NCBI GenBank assembly: GCA_907165065.1
Contig: OU015528.1
Location: 22,412,515 to 22,476,514 of the forward strand
Origin: Caprimulgus europaeus
Lineage: Eukaryota; Chordata; Aves; Caprimulgiformes; Caprimulgidae
Reading direction: 5' to 3'
Length of the DNA: 64,000 bases
Shown here: positions 10,842 to 24,300 of the stretch, piece after piece
Numbering within the stretch: the first letter of the stretch is position 1
Layout: each line of letters starts with the position of its first letter
Position numbers and translations under genes: made by a program
The notes under the pieces: model-generated
Told to the model about the DNA's origin: nothing
Seen by the model: the letters and a program-made list of their open reading frames with translations, nothing else
Databases searched by the model: none

Positions 10842-13800
10842 ATCCCTTTTTCTTGCTATACAGTCTGTTCCGAAAATTATTAAGGAGCTGTGGAATTTTT
10901 CATGAAATGGAAAGCTTGCATCCCAACCAGATGTAACAGTTACCAATTTCCCATGTTTAGGGGATTTTGAGTGTGCCAGTTCACTAGGGATAAGTGAACC
11001 ATTTGGGTTTTTGGTGTTCTAATTTGCTGACGTGAAGTATACATATGATCTCTTTTTACCTTGAATGGATGTGGTAAGAACAAGGGGGGAGTCACACCCA
11101 TGTAATTCCACTGACTAAACTGCTGCAGAGACACCACTGGGTATGCTGACATTGCACAAGGCAGTGGAACAGAGAGAAATCCAGCCCAGCTCTGAATGAC
11201 CTGCTGCACACAAAGTGGGGTCCAGGAGGCATGTCAGCACAGTGCTCCATTCGGGCTAATACAGGGATGTCTCGGCAGGGCTGATTAGCCCAGGCAGAAC
11301 TAATTTAAAGTGGCCACACTCTTTCTCATGTTTGAACTAGCTCTGTGGACAACCCCGTTGTGCCAAGTTCTCTTCATATTCCTGTGAGCCATCCAATAAT
11401 GCCTAAAGCAGCATTGCTAAGAACTGTCATAAGAGGTTTCTTCTGCATTTTTAGGGATGCTGGAGAACTCATAGGGAGGCAAATTTATGCTGTGTTGGTC
11501 TATTAGCAAAGGTTGAAGAACTTTGTCTTTCACCTGGACTGGAAGTGTGTGGAATGGTCCTGATTAGTGTTAAAAAATCGCTCTGCATCAAACAAAAAAG
11601 CCTTATTTTCATAACACAACACTTACTTATACCTGAGGAAAGCAGTATTTGAAAGTGTTTGAGATCCTGAAATATAGATAATCTCTTTCAGTATCTACAG
11701 CCCTCAAATTAAGCCTGGCAGATAATCACGAAACCTTAACTTTATGCAGTACTCAATAGATAAACAGCATGGTAATCAGCAGGCAAGGCTGCCACAAAAA
11801 GCATCCCGTTTTGATGAAAATATCACTGTGCTCTGTATTAACTGTAATTTCCTAAAGACTGTAATTTTCATGCCAGATAGATCATGTTGTTATAGTCCAG
11901 TTGGAAGGCAATAAAGTCCCAAGTTGCCAAGGTCACGTCATCATCGAATTGCTTCACCATCTGCTAATAGCTTGGTGTTGATGACAAACCCAGGTGCATT
12001 CCTAAATATAGTAGTGATCTAACAACTTGTGGTCATGTCTCTTCAACCAGAGAAGACTGAACCGGAACATTTTGCTAAAGAGCATCATAAATATGAATAG
12101 GTAACAAAAGTAATAGTGGTAACAATAACTGTGTGGCTTTATCTCTCAAATAATTAAAATACAATTTAAAAATATTGAAAAATATATGCAAGTATTATTT
12201 TACTTGCTGGCCTGTGGTAGGACGTGGTATTTTTAATAGTGTGAAACAGTGATATTACTGTCTTAAAAAGGTCAAATGTAGAATGATATATCAGCTCCTC
12301 AAAGGACTTGAATGTGCAGGAAGAAAATAACTAGGACTCCTCCCACAAACAGAAGAGCAGAATCTGTTTCCTAATGGTAGTAAAAAGTGCAACTGCCTCA
12401 TTTAATTACTTAAAAATAGTCAAGTCTGGAGCTATAGGAATCACTGTTCATTTGACACCACAGTCAACAAATTGCATTATAGAAATTGCTTCTGTTATGT
12501 ACAGACCCTTCCTCAGAATACAGGGGGTACTGTCCACATTCCCACCTCCTGAAAATGGCTTCTTCAGCACCCTTCAGTCTTCCTGTTCTTGTGGACACGT
12601 ATAGAGGGGGGTCACAAGTAGAAGAAGTTCCCAGAGTGAGGGGATGCAGTTTGCCTTGGGAAGAAGGGTAATGGCACAGGGCAGCAAGCCTGCCAGCTAA
12701 ATAACCTCTCCTGTCAGCATTTTCATTAATCATTGTGGCCCCATCCAGAAGCCTGCTGAAGCCAATGGAAACCCTCTTCATGATGTCATGGTGTTTTGGG
12801 CTTGTATTACTGAATGACTCTAATATTCTAAACTGTCCTTGGAAGAATTTTGATGCTGTTTTATCAGATTATCTGTTTCACTTCTTGGAAAAAATTAAAT
12901 GTGCCTTTTACTGTGTTCCATAAACTTCTTATATGAAATATAATTCAAAATATTTAATTCTTTAGCAAAGGAAAAGTAATTATGAACAAACACAAAACAG
13001 CTTCTGAGTGTTTTTTAAAACATTATTTATAACATTTTTATATTTACTTCAAGTTTGCTTCCTAAAATTACAGTTACTTTCCTCTAAAAATTGCCATTAT
13101 TCTTTGGCTATTCTTTTATTGCAAAATTATTCACTCAGTTTCTGGTTAGAAAAGCTTTGCTGGAATGAAATGATCTTTCAGAACAGTGTACCTTTTTATG
13201 TTTCCAATATTAACTAACCACTCAGGGTGTGATCTTGTTGAAATCTGAGGATTTTCTGTTATACAGGAGTGGAAATATTTAGCTTCTCTCCTCTCTCAGA
13301 AAACAAACCACATCCTGGAAAAAGAAATGTTTTACAGAGAATTTAGACATGATAAGAAATTCATTCCACAAGTGGAGTAAGACCTTTAAAAGACCTTTAT
13401 CTACCTCACAGAATAAATTTGATATGCCTTACAAACCATTATGTGAACTCTTCCTCTCAGTGCCTGCAGATGCAACTCTCTCTCCTAAGTGTTAACACCA
13501 TAATTTCCATTCCAATGATGAAATTTGGCATGGAGGGGGACAGGTTTATTGTAATGCACTTGTATATGATTACGTACAAGACTGTAAAAACTTAACATTT
13601 ATTTAGCTTTTTCTAATAAGCTTTTCAAAACCTAATAAATCTGAGTAGCTTAAAACATCTGTTTGTTTAGGAAGATAATTCAGTAGGGTTGGGCATCCTG
13701 CTGGTGGGGCTGCTGAGTGTTTAAAGAGCCTGGTTGATACAGTGCATGTTACAAGAGGGTTATTCTTTAGGAAACCTTTCCTTTGCAGAGCTTGCAAATA

Positions 13801-14431
13801 CACTATATTGAGAGACTGAGCTTTGCATGCAAACCCTGCTTCTTTATCAGTTTTTCTAGAATATTTTGTTAACAAAGTGTATCAGAGGTGCTTGGATGGA
13901 GAGACCCCATTAGCAATATAAGATGAACAATCATACAGCCTTTCTTTCCTGCTATGTCTGAATGGGGCTTCTGACCTTTCTGACTCAGAGGCATCTTGCC
14001 TGGTGCAAAAGGCTCAACAGGGACGGCCTTAGACATACAACTGACTTGCATCCCCAGGGATCTTAGACTGATGAGGACTGGCCAGAGCAGATATCAGTTT
14101 CATTTATTTCACTCCCCTTTTGGTTTTACCAAAGCCCTCTGTCCTAAAGCAACCCTGAAGTGCCCTCTTCTTTCTATTACTCCAGTGTGGTGATGAAACA
14201 CAGGGTGATGCAGGAGCGACTAATGCAAACTCATTCCAGCAAAATGATTCTGTAACAAATTCACTGGCCAACCACCCACACTGTAAATCCCCTCTGGAGT
14301 TGTCTGATGACACAAATAATCTATAGCATAGCAGATACTGTTGGCCATAGAGTTTCCACCCAGAGCACCTACAGCATTTTGCCTCCCCAGCCATGTTTAT
14401 ATAGACAACGCAGTGGGACAGAAACTGTTTT
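10842..14431. other. Unique non-coding DNA
   Basis: No exon or RNA gene that I can support. The open frames (up to 105 codons at 12464-12781, minus strand) show no domain and lie in sequence that may be old repeat, for example the phrase near 12755 built on 'gaagccaatggaaaccctct'. Confidence 0.55.
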
Positions 14432-14536
14432 TGTGAACATAAGGTTGGAAGGGTCCCTGCTCACTCGAAGGGCAGGTAGACTAGGTGACCTTTGAAGGTC
14501 CCTTCCAACCCAAATCATTCTATAATTCTATGATGA
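14432..14536 (+). mobile_element. CR1 3'-terminal fragment
   Basis: This carries the typical CR1 3' end: 'aggtgacctttgaaggtccc' followed by 'ttccaacccaaatcattcta' and the short tail repeat attctataattctatga at 14517-14533. Only about 100 bp remain, consistent with the usual strong 5' truncation of CR1. An internal inverted pair (ggttggaaggg and cccttccaacc) is present; a stem of this kind is usual near the 3' end of CR1. Confidence 0.85.
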
Positions 14537-16255
14537 GGTTACATTTATGTGGAGTTCATACATGCATTCACACAAAGGAAAGGAATTAAATAGACAATTT
14601 CTAATTTTGATTTTTTTATAAAATCATGTGTACTATTTATCAGGGAACTTGACAAACAGGAACACATTTGATATCATGAAGGTAATTTTCCCCCAGCTTA
14701 TTGTTCCCTATTTGTTGGTCAAAATCAGTGCTGCAAAATTTGTTAAATCCATAAGTAAAATTAAATAAAGAGTTTTGCCATATACTTGTATTACATGTGT
14801 TTCTAATGCTTAAGGAAGATTTGATTATTTCACTGAGAGATTTGGGGCCTACTTTATTTCATGTTAACTTGGTGTTTAGTTTTTAACTATTGGGTCCAAG
14901 AAACCTTCATGTGACTTTCAGAAATTTCTGAGTTAAAGAACAACTTAATATGTCTGAAGTTGGAAGGTAGTAATTACGATACATGTAAAGAGTTTGGGAA
15001 GCATAGATTTGGATCACAAGGGTTAAATAATGCAATAAATTAATTAATAACAAAAGGTGGCATTATCCCATTTTGCTAAGGATACCAGGACAAAACTTGT
15101 GACATAGGGACAAGTTATTTTACCAGGACAACATACTGGAGGTCTGATAGAGCCTAACTTCACTACTTCTGCACTGTGGCACTGGAGAGAGTTAGAGTGA
15201 GTTTGGAGCTGCTCTGAGTTGTACCAGAGCTAATCAAGCAAGTCAGAAACGAACAACTTCCTCTGTATTTCCTTAGTTTCCACTATGTCCCAGGGCAATT
15301 AGGAGATAGTGAAAGGTGGAGTTCAAAATAATGGTGGGAACAAACAAAACAATAATTAGTATAACAGTGGAAACAAACTTAATGGATTTGCCCAGCGCAA
15401 TGTGTGCAAATACCTCCCCAAAAATTTACTGACAGATGCTTTTTATCTCGACTCTTTGTTGAAGCAGTGACAAGACAAAGGCAAAGGGATACAAATAAAG
15501 TCAATCTATATTTCAGTATTTTCAAAAATACGTATCTTAAATTAGTTCCCCAGTATCTGTAGCAAAGCAAAAATGTTCCTTTTTCAAAGCCAATGGGATG
15601 GTAGCAAGACTTAAAATGTTTGCCACCAGATTGCATCCCAAACTAGAGTGATTCTCAAGCTGTTTTCATCAATTTAATTCCAATAATGAAAATGGTTGTT
15701 ACAATTTTTCTCACTGGTTTATATTGCTGCATACCTTAAACATATATATTTAAGAACTTTCCTTTCCTTAAGATGTTATGAGCCTGTTACTTTTCTGTTA
15801 TACCAGTTGGCTCAATAGTTACCCCGAATAAAGCTCCTGTGAGAAGAGGATCCACCCTGATTTTCAACAATACTCACATAGCTTTAGGCACACTGGCTGC
15901 AGGAAATCTGCCTCTCTGGCTCTTCAGTTATAGCCTCTAATACACTCTCTCTGCTGGCATCATGACAATTTTCTGAAGTAGACCCCCTGAGACCCTGGGT
16001 CATAAGGCTTATTTCACTTAGTAGGATTTGTCTTAGATGTGAATTCAGGTTGTTTCTCGGGTGTACCACCTGCTTCTGTTGGTGAAGAAGTGAGCTACCA
16101 GTGGAACTGAATCACTTCCCACCTCAGTGAAGCCCACTGAAATGGCTCCCCCACCATGTGTCCACCTATTTATGCAATCAGGGAATGTTGAGGAACAAGC
16201 TTTCCTAGATTATATCTGTTTGGGAATAAAGTAATAAAGCATTTTTTCCTTGTGC

Positions 16256-16273
16256 TATTTCCAATTGGAAATA
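16256..16273. repeat. 18-bp perfect palindrome
   Basis: tatttccaattggaaata reads the same on both strands with no loop. It includes a CCAAT/ATTGG pair, which could be a chance double CCAAT-like site. Nothing nearby suggests a promoter. Confidence 0.9.
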
Positions 16274-17456
16274 CCATGAGGAAGCATGTTTCTCATTATA
16301 TTTCCTATTTGTTCAAGTGTATTCACATGCCAAGGGAACAGCTGAATCAAAAGGCAGGCAATGCCCCAGAGTTTTGATGCAAGCAAATGGCGAGTGAGAG
16401 CAAATTAATTCTCTCTTCTTTAACTTTTTTTTCCCCACAAAATTGGTGAAAAGTTTTAGTGCAAAATGAAAACAGAATTATGGGTTGGGAAGCATCCACA
16501 AAGCCTTACTCATCTTTTCTGACAACAAACTGCTAGCTAATTTATGTAAATAGGAACCCTGTACACTTTCTGGTGTTAGCTAACAGAATTCAGAGAAACA
16601 GAGAGCCCAGGCTCTGGTCAAGGCTGACCGTAACTCACCCTGCCCTCATGCATTTGCTGGAAGACTGAATATGATGCTATGCCATTTCAATATATCTTTA
16701 TTCTCATCTCAACCAGAACTTTTTCCTTGTGCAACAAGTGTGTGTAGGGCAAAGCTCTTTTATCTTGCACTGAGAGAAATACTATTCGGCAAGCAAGATT
16801 TTACGCAGGGCAGGGAAGGGAAAGGGAACATCTCTTCGCCCCCTGATATTGCCTGTGATGGATACAGCCTGGGCTCCCTCCTCATGCTCAACTCCCGCTC
16901 TCCCTTCAGGGACTGCAACTCTTTAGCATCATTATTTCTTTCTTTTAGCTGCTTGGTTCTCAGGCAATGAAGCCACTGTGTTGAACTTCATGCTGCTTAC
17001 CAGGCAGTCCTATGTAGATTATTTACATCCCATTTAAATCTAAAAAAAAAGATTAAAAAAAAATGCATGAGATGTAGGCAATTCATTGGCCTCTGTTGAT
17101 TCAGCTGTCCATTGATGATCTGAATCTGTAACAATTGACAACGTGGTTCCCGTCACAAAACAGTAAATGCAGGAGCCCATGCCTACCCCATTTGTCTTCA
17201 GCCATTTTCCAAGGCGCGGAGCAATAGGCACTCGCTGGTGTGAAAGGCCAGTGGTCTCAGCCAGGGCTGAAAATAACAGAGGTAAACATCTCTACGGGAA
17301 AGGTAGTGCTTACGTGTGTGGACAGTCACAGTGTCTTTGGACACTTTGTGCCTCTGCAGGGATAGCCCACTGTCCAGCAGACAAAATATCATCTTAACAC
17401 ATGGCCATGAATGCAGGAAGCTGATATATCATGTGCTCTGTAAGCATTAAAGTGTA

Positions 17457-17478
17457 TTTTTTTTTTGGGGGGGGGGGG
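17457..17478. repeat. T10 followed by G12 homopolymers
   Basis: Ten T are followed directly by twelve G. The G12 run is long enough to form intermolecular or slipped G-quadruplex structure and is a likely site of length variation or sequencing error. Confidence 0.9.
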
Positions 17479-18344
17479 AAATTTCTAACTTAAAATCTCA
17501 AAATTGCTGTCCATTCTGAGCCTTTGCACCTGTAGTTAGTGGGAGGTACGCCTTTTTCACTCCAGGTCATTTCTGTATTAACTTCAAAAATAATTATAAA
17601 AAGGTTTCCACTACTACAGAAGGCAAGTTTTGAGTTCTGTTTCATCAGGATTTGTTTCATGTGGGTGGGGGGCAGAGGGGAAGAATGCTTTATTTTATGA
17701 AGGTCATTAAATTATTTCTATGCCATAAGATTTTAATTTTACGTCTTTTTATACTAATGATAGTTGTAATGCTGTGTTTTTTTCCAAATTTTCTTTCTCA
17801 GATTTCCTAGTGATGGAGAGAGTAAGGTTGTTAAATAGGTAGAATGAAGAGTTCTTACACACATTTTATTTCCAGTAATTAAACAGTAATTTTTTTTGTT
17901 TCCAAGATGGTTTACCTGGACAGTATTTTAACATTGTCAACTTTTTCCTGCATCATGATAGTGATTTAAAAAAAAACCTATTTTAAAAAATGGCGATTAC
18001 AGGGAAACTGAGGCAGGAAGAGATCTATGATTTGTAATTAATTTGTCTCAGTGACAAAAGCTTAAAATCTTTCTTACTTAATCTGGGATCAGAATTGAAT
18101 TTGTTACAGAGGAACCAACTGACACCAGGTTTCTCTGTACTCTGCTCTAATTTTTTAATTAAAGAGGAATGTGAAAATATTGAATGATAAAATGCCAGGA
18201 ATAATTATGATTGTAATAACAATCTATGCAAGTTTTACAATAACAGAGCACTGAATACTTAGTCTCTATTGTATACTTTTATGGTTAAAAATAACTTCTG
18301 TACCAATAATCCTTTTTACTGTATTTTAGGATTCTGGTGTGGAG

Positions 18345-18410
18345 AAAAAAAAAAACAAAAAACAAAAAACAACAAAAAAAAACCAAACAAAAAAAAACAC
18401 AAAGGAAAAA
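18345..18410. repeat. A-rich low-complexity tract
   Basis: This is a run of A interrupted by single C residues, similar in type to the tract at 10619-10738. The open frames that cross it (K/N-rich on plus, F-rich on minus) are composition artefacts. Confidence 0.85.
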
Positions 18411-18735
18411 GCAAAAGTAACTTGTCACTTAGTAATTCATGTGGAAAGAGACCTAGTCTACGAGAGGACATTGTCAGCTGAATGAAAGAGATTAAATTGA
18501 TAAGAAAGAATAGAGGTCTGCTTCCTTCATTGTCTTGGAAAATACATTTGTTAGGCAGGTTTCCAACACAAAAAAGAGAATAAGACACTTCCTAGGACAG
18601 AAAGATTAGTAGTTGGAATAGCAGTCTTTCATGATAAACAAATCACATCTTTTTACCTTTTTAGGATTTGAGAATTGCTCTCCAATTATACTTCCCTTTT
18701 ATCAAGATGTAAACATGACTGGAACTGTAAAACAA

Positions 18736-18985
18736 AAGCAAAAACTGGAACACCAGAACTTCCACACAAACTGAAGGAAAAACTTCTTTACTGTGAGGGT
18801 GACAGAGCACTGGGACAGGCTGCCCAGAGAGGCTGTGGAATCTTCATCTCTGGAGGTGTTCAAAACCTGCCTGGATGCTGTAATCTACAACATGGTATAG
18901 AGAACCTGCTTTAGGAGGGGGGATGGACTGGATGATCTCCCGAGGTCCATTCCAACCCCTACGATTCTGTGATTGATTCTGTGTG
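18736..18985 (+). mobile_element. CR1 3' UTR and tail
   Basis: It begins with 'gcaaaaactggaacaccaga', the same phrase found in the longer CR1 copy at about 62,857. The typical order of 3' UTR phrases follows: 'gacagagcactgggacaggc', 'ggctgtggaatcttcatctc', 'ggatggactggatgatctcc', then 'aggtccattccaacccctac' and the tail gattctgtgattgattctg. The copy is 5'-truncated after the ORF. The 79-codon open frame at 18675-18914 is a read-through of this UTR and not a gene. Confidence 0.92.
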
Positions 18986-20799
18986 AACCTACAAATTTGA
19001 TACTACAACAGAGCCAAATTTACCTGCATACACGAGAAAATGCATAGACCATCTGCCCTGTGGAACCTATGCCTCTTCATCACCTGGAGCTTTTCCTCAT
19101 GCTGAAGGATTTGAAGGACCTCAAACCTCACACCAGTAGTCTGCTGTAGACTGCTCTCTAACCAGGGTAGCAGAACAAACACATTTAAACACCCTGGTCC
19201 TTGCACAGAGGATTAACTGAGATGGATATGGAAGGTGGTTGAAGAAAAGACAGTGGACTGTGAGTCAGGGTTGGCATGGAGCAGACATCTAGCTCCTTCT
19301 GTCACTGCTGGAAAGATGGGCAAAGTCCACAGCTCAGGGCAGGGATGCTTCAGATTGACACTGCTAAACCAGCAAAGGTCAGTGCCCAGAGCCCTAAATC
19401 TAATCCACAGCTGTCACACACAGCCAAGTCTTGTAATTCCTCCCACAATTGTATCAAACTGAGAATCCCTACAATTTCCTGCCTCTAGTAGGAATCTAGG
19501 TAATGAGAAAATTCTGTTCTCCAGCCTCAATGTGTTGATCAGTGTATACCTAATTATTTCAGTAATAATGATTAAATAAAGTTACCTACATACATAGTAG
19601 CATGTGTCGGTACACACTAGTCCTCAGACATCTTGTTTAAACTTGATTCTCTAATACATCTCATTTTTTTGCTGATATATGGTACACAAAACACCCTCAG
19701 GATACCATGGGGATGTAATTTTGGCCAAGTGACATGCATCAGAAAGGTCAAATTCTGGAATTGGTTAGCTTTCTGAAATGCAGTAAGCAGCTATCTTTTT
19801 TTCCTTTTTATTTTTTTTCTGAAAAGCTGTCCCTACTGGCAGACTTTAAAAGGTCAACAGCCCTGCTAATATTGTCTCACACATCAAGCAAGTGATTATA
19901 ATTATTTTGATACCATCAATAAGAGTAGTTTAACTAACTGTACTCTTTTAATGAATTACATATGTTTGGAATATCAGTGCCTCACAGATGCAAGTTCAAC
20001 TCTAATACTGTAGGCATAATAATTTGGTGAAATGTTGCTAAATTAAGTATTAAGATTCTGTAAAAACAAAAACCCCCAAACAAACCATGACTTTACAGTA
20101 CAGACAATGAGTGCAATGTATACTCTTGCCTTTGGGAGAAATATGACAGCTTTACAGGAAGTATGGGATGCAACTGTCATATTTTATTATTTTTTTTACA
20201 GAAATGTATAGGAGTAACGTGTTTTAATCTATCTTTTTCAGGGATAAGTGATCAGTAATGTAAAGTGTTTGCCAGGACTGACTACATTTTTCCACAAGAA
20301 AATATATTTAATAAATAAGCTATATTTTTCCACAGTATTTTTAATGGAAAGTATACAAGAAATGTTATTAAGATCAAATTAAATTCTGTATTATACATCT
20401 AATTATGTTTGTGGACACAGATAGAGTAACGGTGGCAGAAGTTAACTGTAACTTAAAGAAAACCTAAATTTTAACATAAGGCTTTTCATTTAGTTGTTTT
20501 AATATCTGTTAGCCACACTTAGGATTTGCTTGTAGATGCTTAGCTATCACTCGGTGACAAATGTGCTTTCTTAGGCAGCCTCATGTTTCTGTGGCAAGTT
20601 ATTGGTAACCCTCTGCTCCATACAAAAACATGATGTAAGCAGTTACTGCTTTAGACATGACGTGAAATTAATTGGCTAATTTTTGTCAATTTAAAGGAGA
20701 TGAGCTCAATTCCCTGAACAGAGTCCAAACATCATCTACTCAATGGACTTTCAAATGCGTGAGGTATCACAGATTATGAAAAGCAGTTTTCCGTACAGG
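18986..20799. other. Unique non-coding DNA
   Basis: No gene, RNA gene or identified repeat. The short open frames at 19003-19488 on both strands have no recognisable features. Confidence 0.55.
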
Positions 20800-21375
20800 A
20801 AAGTCCAGAAGTTCCCTATTGCTCTTGAACTGAGGAGCCCAGAACTGGACACAGGACTCCAGATGTGGCCTCACCAGGGCGGAGTAGACGGGGAGGAAAA
20901 CCTCCCTCGACCTGCTGGCCATGCTCTTTTTAACGCACCCCAGGATACTGTTGGCCTCCCTGGCCACGAGGGCACACTGCTGGTTCATGGCCAATCTGCT
21001 GCCCACCAGCACACCCAGGTCCTATTCCACAGAGCTTCTCAGCCCCTAACCTGTACTGGTGTATGTTGTTATTCCTTCCCAGGTGAAGGACTCTACACTT
21101 GCTCTTGTTGAACCTCATCAGGTTCCTTTCTGCCCAACTCTCCAGCATGTCCAGGTCTTGTTGAATGGCAGCACAGCCTTCTGGTGTGCTAGCCACTCCT
21201 CCCAACTTTGTATTATCAGCAAATTTGCTGGGGGTGAACTCTATCCCTACATCCAGGTCATTGTTGAAGATGTTAAGCAAGACTGGACCCAGTATTGAAC
21301 CCTGGGTTACCCCACTAGGTACAGGCCTCCAACTAGATTTTGTGCTGTTGATCACAATCCTAGGTTCAATAAAGC
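20800..21375 (-). mobile_element. CR1 fragment, reverse-transcriptase region, lacking its 3' end
   Basis: On the minus strand this encodes the second half of the CR1 reverse transcriptase. It starts near the motif [17 protein letters not shown] and runs to [18 protein letters not shown], then loses similarity just where the RLRELGL block should begin. The 3' UTR and tail are missing. That is unusual, because CR1 insertions start at the 3' end and normally lose the 5' side. A later deletion or rearrangement is the likely cause. It belongs to the same subfamily as the copy at 62,214, sharing [19 protein letters not shown]. Confidence 0.93.
20930..21372 (-). pseudogene. Broken CR1 reverse-transcriptase reading frame
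   Basis: The frame contains [16 protein letters not shown], then the catalytic block as FADNTKLGG, where active CR1 elements have FADD. The second catalytic Asp is therefore replaced by Asn. After HQYRLGAE a small deletion, seen by comparison with the copy at about 62,400-62,440, shifts the frame. The protein then continues in another frame (20767-21012) as [20 protein letters not shown]. The protein cannot be functional. Confidence 0.85.
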
Positions 21376-24300
21376 GTAGTACCTGAATACACCACCATTT
21401 ACACTGTGAGTTGCAGGACTGCACAGTTCATATTGCCATTTGCAATACCTTGTGTGCTCTCACTGTAAGAGTTAGTGATCATCTCTCAATATTTAAAATC
21501 CTGCCCCTTTCAGTTTTTGGGTGTACAACACTAAGGAGAGAATTCACCTGGAGATGTGTAAAATCATTCATATGAACTATGCTCTATAAGTGCCCATGGG
21601 CCAGGTGTGTGAAGGTCCCAGGGAGGCCAGGCAGCCCTCCATACTGTTGTATGTTCCGTATTAATCACTTGGTGGTGTGAAAACAGGTAGATCATTTTTG
21701 CAAGCAATTAGTTGCCCACTTGTAAAGCTCAATACCCATGCTTTTTGATTTCCACCTTTTTTTTTTTTTTTCAGCAAATCTTTTCTTTTAAACCTATTTG
21801 GAGAATGGAAAGACTACTCAAAGCAAGTGGTCCTGAATTGGGACCTTGGCAATGTAGACTTGTAGCACCTCTTGCAAGTCAGTTTTTGAGTAAATGGAGA
21901 CACATTAAAGTCAAGGGTTAATCTTCAAAAGGCACTGCTGGAACACCAACATTCTGAATATTGAACAACAGGTAGCTCAACTTGCACAGGCAAAAATGGA
22001 GGCAATCTGACTTAGAAACAGCTTTTTGAAATATGCTCGACCTCTATAGGTCTTGACTTTTTTTTTTTTTTAATGCATAGAATATTACTTACCTCACATG
22101 GAGTAAATTATGTGCTTGCCAACACACAATACACCAGTGGGAAAGATGGAGATAGAATCCAGGACTGCAGACTTGTGCTTTAAACAGTAGCTGTGCTCCC
22201 TTTCCTTTCTAAGTTCAGGCTCTAGCTTTAACCATTATTACTTTGAGTTTTATTGTAGTTTTTCTCTACCATTCAAAAGTACCTTTCATTTAAATTGACT
22301 TTAAAAAGGAATTTAAACTTGCTCAGTACATTTTGTTTCCTTTTGTTTCTGTCTCTCACACTTGTCTCAACACACTTCTAGCCGTAGTCAGACATGAAAG
22401 AAGAAGATACAGCTCTCTTAGCTTCTGTACTCATTTACTATCAAGAAAGTATTTAGATAGGAGATGGCTCTGATTCAGCTGTTTATGAAGGCTGTATGAA
22501 AGCTTCTTTGCTGTGGAAAAGTCAACAGAGGGAAAAAAAATATATATGTTTAAAAGATCAGTATTTTTAAAAGAGTATTTGAATAACATGAAATGACCCC
22601 TTTTAAATATATACTAACATTATTATAAAACCCGTTATGAAAGAAAAATACCAAATAGTTCCGATCCTAAATTCCTTACTTGTATGGTTTATTAGTTTCT
22701 TTCCATCACTAGTATTTTGGAGGTTACCTTACTTACCCTTCCACACTTTTGTGCAGTGCTGACTGATGCTAATGAAAGTCACATATACATATGCAGATTA
22801 GAATTCAGTTATCTAAAGAGTTCAATTTGAGCACGAAATATAGTCAGAGCAAATATGGGATACATTAGGGATTTTGAGACTTTGTTTAGAGTAAGGAAAT
22901 GGTATTGGGATTTTGTTAAATCATAGGCAAGGAAATATTGTAGCTATCACCAGGTGATGTCAAAATGATATTGCTGTGAACTGAGAACACAGTAGGATTT
23001 TCTTACAGGTTGTCAGAGGAGGGCAGGGGGAAGGGCTGCTCTCTGTGATATACATTCATTTATTGACTACAGTCACAGTTATTTGCTTCAGCCAGCATAA
23101 TCTGAAATGCATGTATAAAAGCATATAGGTATTGGAATTTTCAACCCAAATCAGAATCCTAATTAACTGTAAATCGTAAAGCCAGTAGCCTGAGGTATAT
23201 TAAAATGAGAACTTTGTACATGAAAGGCTCCACATGCCCCAAAATCTAAGTATTTCCTACTTGGAAACGACCAAATTTACTTCATCAGCTTCTATGACTG
23301 TAAGTCTGCTCCTGAGGGATATACAAGTAGAGTTAACTGAAAACAAATATGAGTTTGCAACTCATAGAACAAGTCATTTTACGGATATATTAAAAACCAC
23401 TGACATAAGGAAAGACAACATAAAATATTTGTACTTAAGGTAAGAATATGACATTAAAGCCAGAAGTTAACTTAGTCCATTGTACTTCATCAAATGCCTC
23501 TTTAATCTATAAATGTGTGTGATTATAAAGACATTAATTTCAAGGGGAAGACCACATCAGTAAAGCACTGCTGAAACACCTGGCACAATTGAATTTCACA
23601 CAGCACCAAACGTGAGGGTGAAGAGCTGAAGTTAACAAAACACATTGGAGTTGAACAGAACTGACACAGAGGACACTGTTCTCTCAGATACATAGAAGGT
23701 TTTGCTTATAAAGATGCAGTCCTGCTTAGGGCAAAGAGGGATTTTGTTGCCTCTAATAGGAGTACGATCAAGCTCTAAAGCGATATTTGGTCCTTTGGTG
23801 TTCAGGCAGCAAACAACAAAACTGAAGCTTCAGAGCCCTTGAGTCTGAGGAACCTCCGCTCTGTATCACCATTACTGTTCCATGGTGCAAAGTTACCTTG
23901 TGACCTTGATTTTAATAACGGCTATACCCTTCCCCTTGTCATGTGCTGAATAACTCTTATGTTTTCTCAGGCCAGGTTTTGAATAGGAGCTGTGGTATTT
24001 CCTCAGCTATTCTATCCCTGTGCTCTGCAAACTGAAAACTGGCTGTGTAGTGTGCACGTGTGCATGTGTGTCTTTCCTAAGGGGTATAACTTTTCAGTTA
24101 ATTGCTCAGGCTCAGCAAGCTCTGTCTCTAAATTGTAAATTTTACTGAAAGGAGAGTATTTCTTAAAATAATTCTGACTATAGGCTACCACACCCATGAA
24201 ATGCCAGTCCTCCTTTTTGGCTTGGTATAATGGGAAGATATCTGCTATTTCCTCTGTTTACCTCATGGAAAAGAGAGTTTAACAATAAAGGGGGTCTATG

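Larger units (their letters stand above)
14537..18735. other. Unique AT-rich non-coding DNA
   Basis: No gene recognised. Points of note are an 18-bp perfect palindrome (16256-16273), a T10-G12 homopolymer junction (17457-17478) and an A-rich tract (18345-18410). Open frames reach only 99 codons and look random. Confidence 0.6.

Noticed and set aside
20743..21298. Plus-strand open frames of up to 122 codons
   Set aside because: These are antisense shadows of the minus-strand CR1 reverse-transcriptase fragment.
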